NCBI GenBank assembly: GCA_022496805.1
Contig: CM040104.1
Location: forward strand, 1,232,650 to 1,296,649
Source of the DNA: Pohlia nutans
Lineage: Eukaryota; Streptophyta; Bryopsida; Bryales; Mniaceae
DNA length: 64,000 nt
Reading direction: 5' to 3'
This document shows, piece after piece, positions 53,756 to 64,000 of this stretch. The position numbers and the translations under genes are program-made. Position 1 is the stretch's first letter, and the number at the start of each line of letters is the position of its first letter. Below the pieces are notes generated by a model. That model saw only the letters and a program-made list of their open reading frames with translations, made no database searches and was not told the DNA's origin.

Positions 53756-56700
53756 ATGGCTACATTTGAGGGTGAAGGTGCTAAGGTTGTAGACAAGTTC
53801 GATGGCGTCAACTTCCACTTGTGGAAATTCAAGATGGAAATGGTCATGGCCGAAAAAGAATTGTGGGAGATAGTTGAGGGTAGTGAGGAACCGCCTTCGT
53901 CCGACGCCGAGGCTAGGGTACGAACTGCGTACACTCGGCGAGAGAAAAAGGCCTTTGCGATTTTGGCTCTTAATCTTTCTGATTCCCAGCTTTCTCATAT
54001 TCGGTCGTGCAAGACTCCCGCCGAGGCATGGGCCAAGCTTTGCAATATTCATGAGGCAAAGAGCTTGGTCAATATCTTGTTTTTGAGGCGCAAGTTTTTC
54101 ACCATCAAGATGGAAGAAAACGACGACATGTTGGCGCACATCAACAAAGTCAAGGCTCTTGCGGATCAGCTCAACGGCGCAGACGTCAACATTACGGACG
54201 GTGATATCGTTATGACGCTCCTCGAGAGTTTGCCGCCGTCGTACGAGTATCTTATCGTTGCTATGGAGAGTAGGCCCATTAGCGAGCTCACTCTTGATTA
54301 TGTGACATCACGGTTGTTGCATGAACTCTCGCGGCGCAAAGAGAACGAGACTCGTGGCGATAGCGCGGCGCTTATGGCGAAGCAATCCAAGAGCGGTGCC
54401 AGTGGGAGCTCTACAGACAAGGTATGCTACTATTGCGGTAAGAAGGGCCACTTGGCAAAATTTTGCTACAAACGCAAGAGAGAGGAAAGTGCCAACAATA
54501 CAAAGGTCAACGATGCAGGTGATGAGTACGCATTTATGACTAGCGTCTCTTCTTGTAGTGATGACGGGGACGAGTATGCAATGATGGCAAGTGACGTGTC
54601 ATGCAATGGTAGTGTGATCGATTGGATTGTTGATTCGGGAGCCTCGAGTCACATGGCGCCCATTAGGAGTTGTTTCCAATCATATCACGTCATATCTCCA
54701 AAGAATGTCATTTTGGGTGATGATACGGTTCTTCAAGCCGTGGGTAAAGGATCCATCGTCGTAGACACCGAGGTGAAGGGTCGTGTGAAGACAATTACCA
54801 TCCATGATGTCCTCCACGTTCCCAAGTTGAAGGCAAATCTTTTATCGGTGCGACATTTGGTGATGAAGCATTTGCGAGTGGAATTTAGCGACCAAGGGTG
54901 TTTTGTGTTGTCTCCAAGTCGTGAGGAGGTGGCCATTATACACGAAGTCAACGGCTTGTACCAAATCAAGTTTTCCAAGATGCACGCGGCGGAATCCGCA
55001 ACGTTGGTGCAATCGAGTTCAAACGAAGACAAGTTGGCGTTGTGGCATCGTCGTCTCGGGCATTTGAATGTCAAGAGTGTGAAAGCACTGCGTGGAATGG
55101 TAAGTGGCATGGATCTTGCACAATCACACGTCGCACCTAGTTCATTCACATGTGAGGGTTGTATTGAAGGCAAACAACAACACTCACAGTTTCCAGTTGA
55201 TGGGGCAACTCGTGCAACCAAGGTTCTTGAGATTGTGCATTCCGACGTGTGTGGTCCAATGAAGACCACGTCTATGGGGGGTTGCAAGTATTTTGTGACG
55301 TTCATTGATGATTTTTCGAGGAAGATATGGTTGTATCCGATCAAAGCAAAGAGCGAGTGTTTTGAGAAGTTCAAAGAGTTCAAGGCGTTGGTTGAGAAGC
55401 AATCCGAGCACAAGATCAAGGTGTTTCGATCGGATAATGGCGGCGAGTTCATGTCCAACCAATTTGGAGAGTTATTGAAGAAAGAAGGCATTGCTAGACA
55501 AACCACAACGCCATATACACCACAACAAAACGGAGTTGCAGAGCGTGCAAATCGAACAATTGTGGAAATGGCAAGGAGTATGTTGCATGCACAAAATTTG
55601 GGTTTGGACCTTTGGGCGGAAGCGGTGGTGACTGCGGTGTACACACGCAACCGATGCCCGACGAGTGCGGTTCAAAACATGACACCAGAGCAAGCGTGGA
55701 GTGGGAGGCCTCCCCGCGTGGAGCACATGCGCACATTTGGATGCATCGCATTTGCAAAGGTACCCGATTCTCAAAGAACCAAACTTGAGGCCAAGGCAAC
55801 AAAATGTGTGTTTCTTGGATATTGTGAAGGTACCAAGGCGTACAGGCTCATGTCGCTCGAGACCAAGAAGATCATTCGAGCTCGTGATGTGACATTTTGC
55901 GAGAATTCCAAGGTTGAAGACAATTTGGACGATGGTCCAAGTGGGAGAAGTGGCGATAAACCAGCGATTGTGGACCAATCTTCCAAATCTCCCGTTATTG
56001 ATATTGTTGATGAAGACGAAGATGACGAAGATGGTGGTGATGAGGAACATATTGAGGAGCGACCTTTGAAGACGAAGAATGGCGAGAAAAAGGCACAAGC
56101 AACGGCGGTTGAAGACAATGCATCCTCGAGCGATCGTCGTTATCCAGAGAGAAATCGTAGACCACTTGGCGAGTGGTGGAAGAATCATATTCTCCCTCAA
56201 GGTGAGGAGGAGCATGCAAACGTTGCACTTTTAGATGCTCCATTGACGATTCGTGAAGCGTTGAGTTGTGATGATGCAAACAAGTGGGAGCAAGCCATGC
56301 AAGAGGAGTACAAATCGTTGATGGACAATGGCACTTGGGAATTGACTCCCCTCCCCAAGAATCGCAACGCTATCGGTTGTAAGTGGGTATTTCGTGCAAA
56401 GAGAGATGCAACGGGTGATGTGGTTCGTTATAAGGCAAGATTGGTGGCAAAGGGCTTTTCACAAATCGAAGGTGTTGATTTTCATGAGACCTTTGCACCA
56501 GTGGCAAAATTCACCACTATTCGATGCATTTTGGCCATCGGGGCTGCCATGGATTTGGAAATGCATCAAATGGATGTCAAGACGGCGTTCTTGAACGGCG
56601 AGTTGGACGAGGACATCTACATGGTGCAACCCGAGGGATTTGTGCAACGAGGTAATGAGAACTTTGTTTGCAAGTTGAACAAGTCATTGTATGGGTTGAA

Positions 56701-57829
56701 GCAATCTCCACGCGCATGGTATCAAAAGATTGACACGTTTCTTGTTCATATCGGGTTCACAAGGAGCATCGCTGATCACAGCTTGTATTTCATGCAAAAG
56801 GGGCAACATGTGGTCATCGTGATCATATATGTGGATGATTTGATCATCCTTGCAAGTTGTATGAGCTCATTGAAGGCATTGAAGGCAATGCTTGAGAACG
56901 AGTACGAGATGAGTGATCTCGGTGAGTTGCACTTTTGTTTAGGAGTTGAGTTTGTGCGGGATAGAGCAACACGCACCATAACAATGAATCAAAGCAAGTA
57001 TGTTATGGATGTGCTCAAACGCTTTGGCATGGAGGATTGCAAACCGATTGGCACTCCATTGGATGTGAATTCCAAACTCGTGAAACTCACCGATGAGGAA
57101 TATGCATTAGAGGCTCAATCTATGGTGGATGTGCCATACAAGCAAGCTGTAGGGTCATTGATGTATGCTATGATTGCAACAAGGCCGGACCTTGCGTATC
57201 CAATCAGCGTTGTGAGTCAACACATGGCAAGACCGGGTTCAAGTCATTGGGTTGCGGTCAAGAGGATCATGCGGTACTTGAAAGGCACAAGTGATGTGAG
57301 GTTGTGTCTTGGAGGTGACAACATTGTGTTGAGTGGGTATTGTGATGCGGATTATGCGGGTGATACCAATGATCGTAGATCCACCACGGGGTACATGTTC
57401 AAAGTTGGATCGGGGGCCGTTTCATGGAATAGCAAGCGCCAACAAACCACGGCCACGTCAACGGTTGAGGCGGAGTACATGGCGACGAGCCACGGTACGA
57501 AGGAGGCCATTTGGTTGAGGCAACTAATGGCGGATGTGAGATGCACTCAAGAGGAGGCTACAACAATCATGTGTGACAACCAAGGGAGTATGTCATTGGC
57601 GAAGAATCCAACGCATCACTCACGTACAAAGCACATTGATGTGCAATATCACTTCATTCGAGAGAAGTTAGAGATGAAGGTGATAGAGTTGAAGTATTGT
57701 CCAACGGAGCACATGGTGGCGGACGTGCTAACAAAGGCTCTTGCGAGAGATCGACATCAAAGACTAGTGGTGGCATTTGGGCTCCAAGGCTTTGGCTATT
57801 CGCAAAGTGGGAGTGTTGAAGTAGGATGA
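53756..57829 (+). CDS. C17 intact copia gag-pol polyprotein
   Basis: Uninterrupted 1357-aa ORF with all catalytic motifs. It differs from C12 by one amino acid, IRSCFQ after the protease motif, a residue shared with C16. I also see two silent differences (ATTACGGAC for ATTACCGAC near 54190, and GTGCTAACA for GTGCTGACA near 57726). At this level of identity the two copies must derive from nearly the same source element within a short time. With its clean target duplication, C17 is a strong candidate for an autonomous copy. Confidence 0.96.
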   Translation: MATFEGEGAKVVDKFDGVNFHLWKFKMEMVMAEKELWEIVEGSEEPPSSDAEARVRTAYTRREKKAFAILALNLSDSQLSHIRSCKTPAEAWAKLCNIHEAKSLVNILFLRRKFFTIKMEENDDMLAHINKVKALADQLNGADVNITDGDIVMTLLESLPPSYEYLIVAMESRPISELTLDYVTSRLLHELSRRKENETRGDSAALMAKQSKSGASGSSTDKVCYYCGKKGHLAKFCYKRKREESANNTKVNDAGDEYAFMTSVSSCSDDGDEYAMMASDVSCNGSVIDWIVDSGASSHMAPIRSCFQSYHVISPKNVILGDDTVLQAVGKGSIVVDTEVKGRVKTITIHDVLHVPKLKANLLSVRHLVMKHLRVEFSDQGCFVLSPSREEVAIIHEVNGLYQIKFSKMHAAESATLVQSSSNEDKLALWHRRLGHLNVKSVKALRGMVSGMDLAQSHVAPSSFTCEGCIEGKQQHSQFPVDGATRATKVLEIVHSDVCGPMKTTSMGGCKYFVTFIDDFSRKIWLYPIKAKSECFEKFKEFKALVEKQSEHKIKVFRSDNGGEFMSNQFGELLKKEGIARQTTTPYTPQQNGVAERANRTIVEMARSMLHAQNLGLDLWAEAVVTAVYTRNRCPTSAVQNMTPEQAWSGRPPRVEHMRTFGCIAFAKVPDSQRTKLEAKATKCVFLGYCEGTKAYRLMSLETKKIIRARDVTFCENSKVEDNLDDGPSGRSGDKPAIVDQSSKSPVIDIVDEDEDDEDGGDEEHIEERPLKTKNGEKKAQATAVEDNASSSDRRYPERNRRPLGEWWKNHILPQGEEEHANVALLDAPLTIREALSCDDANKWEQAMQEEYKSLMDNGTWELTPLPKNRNAIGCKWVFRAKRDATGDVVRYKARLVAKGFSQIEGVDFHETFAPVAKFTTIRCILAIGAAMDLEMHQMDVKTAFLNGELDEDIYMVQPEGFVQRGNENFVCKLNKSLYGLKQSPRAWYQKIDTFLVHIGFTRSIADHSLYFMQKGQHVVIVIIYVDDLIILASCMSSLKALKAMLENEYEMSDLGELHFCLGVEFVRDRATRTITMNQSKYVMDVLKRFGMEDCKPIGTPLDVNSKLVKLTDEEYALEAQSMVDVPYKQAVGSLMYAMIATRPDLAYPISVVSQHMARPGSSHWVAVKRIMRYLKGTSDVRLCLGGDNIVLSGYCDADYAGDTNDRRSTTGYMFKVGSGAVSWNSKRQQTTATSTVEAEYMATSHGTKEAIWLRQLMADVRCTQEEATTIMCDNQGSMSLAKNPTHHSRTKHIDVQYHFIREKLEMKVIELKYCPTEHMVADVLTKALARDRHQRLVVAFGLQGFGYSQSGSVEVG

Positions 57830-58131
57830 TTGCGTGGGCTGAAGTTGCTCATAGCCATGCGCATTAGCTAGAGTAGATGATGCGAATGAGCTAGACTAGC
57901 AACTAGAGAAGTGGTACTAGTTAGAGATAATGAGAATTGGGTCTCCCAAGTGATATGGGCTGATCCTAGTGTACTAGGAGTGGAGTATGGGCTGATGTCC
58001 CATATGGTTTGCCAAGGGGACTCCCTTGGGTGTACTACTTAAGAGGGGCAGCCCATGAGTAAAGATCATCTCTTTCCTATGCATTCCAAGTGTTTGTGTG
58101 AGGCTTTGGCATTCTAATCTAACCTTCAATA
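57814..58131 (+). repeat. C17 3' LTR
   Basis: 318 bp, apparently identical to the C17 5' LTR. Confidence 0.95.
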
Positions 58132-58136
58132 CCACT

Positions 58137-59083
58137 CATGTGTTTTGCGTGAGTCAAAGATTAGATTGCTCATTGTGTGGAGGTCGTGCGTTGGAGCGTT
58201 GATTTTGGAGTATTGGAGCGCTGATTTGGAACTTTGGAGGGCTGAATTCGAGCTTTGGTGGGCTGATTTCGACATTGGGAGGTATTACAATCTTCCTACC
58301 TTTGATCTACGTGTTGGAGGGCTGAATTCGCACTTTGGAGCTATCATTTGTTGATTTGGAGCTTTTGGAGCACTTTGGAGGACTTTTGGAGTTTATACAC
58401 GTCTACAAGGGCTGAATTGGAGCTTTGGAGCTTATTGGTGCTTGTTGGAGTATATTGGAGCTGATTGGAGCTTAGTGGAGCTTATTGGAGCTTATTGGCT
58501 CAATTTGTGCTCAATTTGTGCACTTGTGTTGTTGCAAGGCACTTTTATGCTTTGAGGCTCTTGGGGTGAGTCTACAATCTGATTTTGGTATTGCAATTCT
58601 TGCACAAGGGTTTGGAATGTGAGTTATGCCCTTGGAGTGCTCAAAATTAGAGTTTGGGTTAGTGAATGCACAACGGGGCTGATTTGATGAATTTCAATGC
58701 AATTAGGACTTGAAGGGGCTGAATTTGCATTGATTTAGAGTCCTTGGAAGGCACAAGGGTGTGCATAGGGTGCATTACATGTTGTGAAGCACAAGGGTGC
58801 TGATTTGAGTGGATTTGAGCCAACGAGTGCGCAATTCTCCTAGTTAGGGTGTTGTGGTATGATCTTGTGCAAATTCACTAAGAACCATCACGATTGACGG
58901 TTGTGAGGTTGATGTGTAGCACAAAGGTGCTGATTTAGTGTTTGGAATTAGTTTGGAGGCATAAGAAGCACGCACGTGTGCAATTTGCTTCACAAATCAC
59001 AAAATTGTCAAAAATCATAAAAACAATTTTTCTTAGCTTTCTAGGGGCTGAAATTTGTGAGCGTACGTCTTTCAATCAAGGAT
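58137..59083 (+). other. C16 leader, continued
   Basis: Remainder of the C16 leader after C17, with three 10-bp units at 58467-58496 (the first GGAGCTTAGT). No gene is seen. Confidence 0.85.
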
Positions 59084-62000
59084 ATGGCTACATTTGAGGG
59101 TGAAGGTGCTAAGGTTGTAGACAAGTTCGATGGCGTCAACTTCCACTTGTGGAAATTCAAGATGGAAATGGTCATGGCCGAAAAAGAATTGTGGGAGATA
59201 GTTGAGGGTAGTGAGGAACCGCCTTCGTCCGACGCCGAGGCTAGGGTACGAACTGCGTACACTCGGCGAGAGAAAAAGGCCTTTGCCATTTTGGCTCTTA
59301 ATCTTTCTGATTCCCAGCTTTCTCATATTCGGTCGTGCAAGACTCCCGCCGAGGCATGGGCCAAGCTTTGCAATATTCATGAGGCAAAGAGCTTGGTCAA
59401 TATCTTGTTTTTGAGGCGCAAGTTTTTCACCATCAAGATGGAAGAAAACGACGACATGTTGGCGCACATCAACAAAGTCAAGGCTCTTGCGGATCAGCTC
59501 AACGGCGCAGACGTCAACATTACCGACGGTGATATCGTTATGACGCTCCTCGAGAGTTTGCCGCCGTCGTACGAGTATCTTATCGTTGCTATGGAGAGTA
59601 GGCCCATTAGCGAGCTCACTCTTGATTATGTGACATCACGGTTGTTGCATGAACTCTCGCGGCGCAAAGAGAACGAGACTCGTGGCGATAGCGCGGCGCT
59701 TATGGCGAAGCAATCCAAGAGCGGTGCCAGTGGGAGCTCTACAGACAAGGTATGCTACTATTGCGGTAAGAAGGGCCACTTGGCAAAATTTTGCTACAAA
59801 CGCAAGAGAGAGGAAAGTGCCAACAATACAAAGGTCAACGATGCAGGTGATGAGTACGCATTTATGACTAGCGTCTCTTCTTGTAGTGATGACGGGGACG
59901 AGTATGCAATGATGGCAAGTGACGTGTCATGCAATGGTAGTGTGATCGATTGGATTGTTGATTCGGGAGCCTCGAGTCACATGGCGCCCATTAGGAGTTG
60001 TTTCCAATCATATCACGTCATATCTCCAAAGAATGTCATTTTGGGTGATGATACGGTTCTTCAAGCCGTGGGTAAAGGATCCATCGTCGTAGACACCGAG
60101 GTGAAGGGTCGTGTGAAGACAATTACCATCCATGATGTCCTCCACGTTCCCAAGTTGAAGGCAAATCTTTTATCGGTGCGACATTTGGTGATGAAGCATT
60201 TGCGAGTGGAATTTAGCGACCAAGGGTGTTTTGTGTTGTCCCCAAGTCGTGAGGAGGTGGCCATTCTACACGAAGTCAACAGCTTGTACCAAATCAAGTT
60301 TTCCAAGATGCACGCGGCGGAATCCGCAACGTTGGTGCAATCCAGTTCAAACGAAGACAAGTTGGCGTTGTGGCATCGTCGTCTCGGGCATTTGAATGTC
60401 AAGAGTGTGAAAGCACTGCGTGGAATGGTAAGTGGCATGGATCTTGCACAATCACACGTCGCACCTTGTTCATTCACATGTGAGGGTTGTATTGAAGGCA
60501 AGCAACAACGCTCACCGTTTCCAGTTGATGGGGCAACTCGTGCAACCAAGGTTCTTGAGATTGTGCATTCCGACGTGTGTGGTCCAATGAAGACCACGTC
60601 TATGGGGGGTTGCAAGTATTTTGTGACGTTCATTGATGATTTTTCGAGGAAGATATGGTTGTATCCGATCAAAGCAAAGAGCGAGTGTTTTGAGAAGTTC
60701 AAAGAGTTCAAGGCGTTGGTTGAGAAGCAATCCGAGCACAAGATCAAGGTGTTTCGATCGGATAATGGCGGCGAGTTCTTGTCCAACCAATTTGGAGAGT
60801 TATTGAAGAAAGAAGGCATTGCTAGACAAACGACAACGCCATATACACCACAACAAAACGGAGTTGCAGAGCGTGCAAATCGAACAATTGTGGAAATGGC
60901 AAGGAGTATGTTGCATGCACAAAATTTGGGTTTGGACCTTTGGGCGGAAGCGGTGGTGACTGCGGTGTACACACGCAACCGATGCCCGACGAGTGCGGTT
61001 CAAAACATGACACCAGAGCAAGCGTGGAGTGGGAGGCCACCCCGCGTGGAGCACATGCGCACATTTGGATGCATCGCATTTGCAAAGGTACCCGATTCTC
61101 AAAGAACCAAACTTGAGGCCAAGGCAACAAAATGTGTGTTTCTTGGATATTGTGAAGGTACCAAGGCGTACAGGCTCATGTCGCTCGAGACCAAGAAGAT
61201 CATTCGAGCTCGTGATGTGACATTTTGCGAGAATTCCAAGGTTGAAGACAATTTGGACGATGGTCCAAGTGGGAGAAGTGGCGATAAACCGGCCATTGTG
61301 GACCAATCTTCCAAATCTCCCGTTATTGATATTGTTGATGAAGACGAAGATGACGAAGATGGTGGTGATGAGGAACATATTGAGAAGCGACCTTTGAAGA
61401 CGAAGAATGGCGAGAAAAAGGCACAAGCAACGGCGGTTGAAGACAATGCATCCTCGAGCGATCGTCGTTATCCAGAGAGAAATCGTAGATCACTTGGCGA
61501 GTGGTGGAAGAATCATATTCTCCCTCAAGGTGAGGAGGAGCATGCAAACGTTGCACTTTTAGATGCTCCATTGACGATTCGTGAAGCGTTGAGTTGTGAT
61601 GATGCAAACAAGTGGGAGCAAGCCATGCAAGAGGAGTACAAATCGTTGATGGACAATGGCACTTGGGAATTGACTCCCCTCCCCAAGAATCGCAACGCTA
61701 TCGGTTGTAAGTGGGTATTTCGTGCAAAGAGAGATGCAACGGGTGATGTGGTTCGTTATAAGGCAAGATTGGTGGCAAAGGGCTTTTCACAAATCGAAGG
61801 TGTTGATTTTCATGAGACCTTTGCACCGGTGGCGAAATTCACCACTATTCGATGCATTTTGGCCATCGGGGCTGCCATGGATTTGGAAATGCATCAAATG
61901 GATGTGAAGACGGCGTTCTTGAACGGCGAGTTGGACGAGGACATCTACATGGTGCAACCCGAAGGATTTGTGCAACGAGGTAATGAGAACCTTGTTTGCA

Positions 62001-62156
62001 AGTTGAACAAGTCATTGTATGGGTTGAAGCAATCTCCACGCGCATGGTATCAAAAGATTGACACGTTTCTTGTTCATATCGGGTTCACAAGGAGCATCGC
62101 TGATCACAGCTTGTATTTCATGCAAAAGGGGCAACATGTGGTCATCGTGATCATAT
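59084..62156 (+). CDS. C16 gag-pol, residues 1-1024, interrupted by C18
   Basis: The ATG at 59084 opens a frame through gag, CCHC, protease, the integrase DD35E core and most of RT. It is cut immediately before the YVDD catalytic box (last residues VIVII). It therefore cannot make active RT or RNase H. Private substitutions are AILHEVNSLYQ, APCSFTCEG next to the integrase zinc site, EKRPLKTK and RRSLGEWW. The frame has no stop before the insertion. CATAT at 62152-62156 is the left copy of C18's presumed target duplication. Confidence 0.92.
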
Positions 62157-62474
62157 TGTTGAAGTAGGATGATTGCGTGGGCTGAAGTTGCTCATAGCCA
62201 TGCGCATTAGCTAGAGTAGATGATGCGAATGAGCTAGACTAGCAACTAGAGAAGTGGTACTAGTTAGAGATAATGAGAATTGGGTCTCCCAAGTGATATG
62301 GGCTGATCCTAGTGTACTAGGAGTGGAGTATGGGCTGATGTCCCATATGGTTTGCCAAGGGGACTCCCTTGGGTGTACTACTTAAGAGGGGCAGCCCATG
62401 AGTAAAGATCATCTCTTTCCTATGCATTCCAAGTGTTTGTGTGAGGCTTTGGCATTCTAATCTAACCTTCAATA
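62157..62474 (+). repeat. C18 5' LTR
   Basis: Complete 318 bp with the GGGTGTACTACTT variant of the C12/C17 group. Confidence 0.93.
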
Positions 62475-62820
62475 GGTTATGGGCCCACTCATGTGTTTTG
62501 CGTGAGTCAAAGATTAGATTGCTCATTGTGTGGAGGTCGTGCTTTGGAGCGCTGATTTTGGAGTATTGGAGCGCTGATTTGGAACTTTGGAGGGCTGAAT
62601 TCGAGCTTTGGTGGGCTGATTTCGACATTGGGAGGTATTACAATCTTCCTACCTTTGATCTACGTGTTGGAGGGCTGAATTCGCACTTTGGAGCTATCAT
62701 TTGTTGATTTGGAGCTTTTGGAGCACTTTGGAGCACTTTTGGAGTTTATACACGTCTACAAGGGCTGAATTGGAGCTTTGGAGCTTATTGGTGCTTGTTG
62801 GAGTATATTGGAGCTGATTG
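62157..62820 (+). mobile_element. C18: forward copia copy, 5' LTR and start of leader
   Basis: Contains the 5' LTR, the primer binding site at 62475-62488 and leader up to GGAGCTGATTG, where C19 inserts. GATTG at 62816-62820 is the presumed target duplication of C19. The rest lies right of the window. No gene is seen in the 346-bp leader piece. Confidence 0.92.
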
Positions 62821-63138
62821 TGTTGAAGTCGGATGATTGCGTGGGCTGAAGTTGCTCATAGCCATGCGCATTAGGTAGAGTAGATGATGCGAATGAGCTA
62901 GACATGCAACTAGAGAAGTGGTACTAGTTAGAGATAATGAGAATTGGGTCTCCCAAGTGATATGGGCTGATCCTAGTGTACTAGGAGTGGAGTATGGGCT
63001 GATGTCCCATATGGTTTGCCAAGGGGACTCCCTTGGGTGTGCTACTTAAGAGGGGCAGCCCATGAGTAAAGATCATCTCTTTCCTATGCATTCCAAGTGT
63101 TTGTGTGAGGCTTTGGCATTCTAATCTAACCTTCAAAA
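62821..63138 (+). repeat. C19 5' LTR
   Basis: 318 bp. It begins TGTTGAAGTCGG and ends CTTCAAAA instead of CTTCAATA, and carries ATTAGGTAGAG. It looks older than C18's LTR, although it is inserted in C18. Confidence 0.9.
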
Positions 63139-64000
63139 GGTTATGGGCCCACTCATGTGTTTTGCGTGAGTCAAAGATTAGATTGCTCATTGTGTGGAGG
63201 TCGTGCGTTGGAGCGCTGATTTTGGAGTATTGGAGCGCTCATTTGGAACTTTGGAGGGCTGAATTCGAGCTTTGGTGGGCTGATTTCGACATTGGGAGGT
63301 ATTACAATCTTCCTACCTTTGATCTACGTGTTGGAGGGCTGAATTCGCACTTTGGAGCTATCATTTGTTGATTTGGAGCTTTTGGAGCACTTTGGAGCAC
63401 CTTTGGAGTTTATACACGTCTACAAGGGCTGAATTGGAGCTTTGGAGCTTATTGGTGCTTGTTGGAGTATATTGGAGCTGATTGGAGCTTATTGGAGCTT
63501 ATTGGAGCTTATTGGCTCAATTTGTGCTCAATTTGTGCACTTGTGTTGTTGCAAGGCACTTTTATGCTTTGAGGCTCTTGGGGTGAGTCTACAATCTGAT
63601 TTTGGTATTGCAATTCTTGCACAAGGGTTTGGAATGTGAGTTATGCCCTTGGAGTGCTCAAAATTAGAGTTTGGGTTAGTGAATGCACAACGGGGCTGAT
63701 TTGATGAATTTCAATGCAATTAGGACTTGAAGGGGCTGAATTTGCGTTGATTTAGAGTCCTTGGAAGGCACAAGGGTGTCCATAGGGTGCATTACGTGTT
63801 GTGAAGCACAAGGGTGCTGATTTGAGTGGATTTGAGCCAACGAGTGCGCAATTCTCCTAGTTAGGGTGTTGTGGTATGATCTTGTGCAAATTCACTAAGA
63901 ACCATCACGATTGAGTGTTGTGAGGTTGATGTGTAGCACAAAGGTGCTGATTTAGTGTTTGGAATTAGTTTGGAGGCATTAGAAGCACGTACGTGTGCAA
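62821..64000 (+). mobile_element. C19: forward copia copy, 5' LTR and most of leader
   Basis: 5' LTR, then leader to the window end with the primer binding site at 63139-63152 and three 10-bp units at 63484-63513. The gag ATG would lie a little over 100 bp past the window end. No gene is seen in the 862-bp leader piece. Confidence 0.92.

Larger units (their letters stand above)
52425..58131 (+). mobile_element. C17: forward full-length copia copy, apparently intact
   Basis: 5707-bp element with apparently identical LTRs and the CCACT target duplication (52420-52424 and 58132-58136). It is a sister of C12: same length, same eight-unit repeat and same diagnostic residues. Confidence 0.97.
52092..62156 (+). 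mobile_element. C16: forward copia copy, split by C17 and cut by C18
   Basis: 5' LTR at 52092-52409, then 15 bp of leader. C17 intervenes, and the copy resumes at 58137 up to the C18 insertion at 62156. The 3' end lies right of the window. Left flank is CAAAA in C15. Confidence 0.93.

Noticed and set aside
1..64000. A bacterial or phage gene cluster, defence system or other novel multigene system
   Set aside because: All long ORFs are the same copia polyprotein. No second gene family exists in the window. The unusual biology is in the self-nesting, priming and recombination features.

Overview
The 64 kb window is built entirely from one family of Ty1/copia LTR retrotransposon. I find no host gene, tRNA, rRNA, CRISPR array or other unrelated sequence. 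It is eukaryotic DNA and most likely plant. The polyprotein has the plant-type copia order gag, CCHC knuckle, protease, integrase, reverse transcriptase (RT), RNase H. The 14-nt primer binding site is complementary to the anticodon arm of the plant initiator tRNA-Met, as I recall its sequence. The species cannot be named from the sequence. A pure self-nested copia block resembles the centromere-associated RLC5 copia clusters that I recall for the moss Physcomitrium patens, but that link is untested here.

Reference architecture (copy C9): a 318-bp LTR (TGTTGAAG...CTTCAATA), a primer binding site directly after the LTR, and a leader of about 0.95-1.0 kb. The leader carries a variable 10-bp tandem repeat and many GCTGA(A/T)TT motifs. 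One gag-pol ORF follows (1357 aa from the first ATG), then a purine-rich tract and the 3' LTR, which supplies the stop codon. A full element is about 5.68-5.71 kb with 5-bp target site duplications (TSDs). Residue numbers below use that ATG as 1.

Layout by nesting, left to right. C1(+) lies in C2(-), in C3(+), in C4(-), in C5(+); all five begin left of the window (1-9481). C6(-), 9482-15166, is apparently chimeric and joins C5 to a leader fragment C7(-). C8(+) starts at 15495 in C7. It is interrupted by C9(+) at 19910-31269, whose 3' LTR is interrupted by C10(-) at 25423-31100. C8 resumes to 31729 and is cut by C11(-), 31730-48784, which contains C12(+) at 34722-40428 and C13(+) at 42274-47950. 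The right end of C11 lies in C14(-). C14 contains C15(-), which contains C16(+) from 52092. C16 is interrupted by C17(+) at 52425-58131 and by C18(+) from 62157. C18 is interrupted by C19(+) from 62821, which runs off the window.

Five copies (C9, C10, C12, C13, C17) have an uninterrupted 1357-aa ORF. In four of them (C10, C12, C13, C17) I see no difference between the two LTRs, and C9 shows two. The family therefore looks recently, perhaps currently, active. The others are broken by nonsense codons, a frameshift, an intron-like deletion or later insertions. Two copies (C6, C11) have unmatched flanks and diverged LTRs, which suggests ectopic recombination or misassembly. C12 sits in C11 with no target duplication at all.
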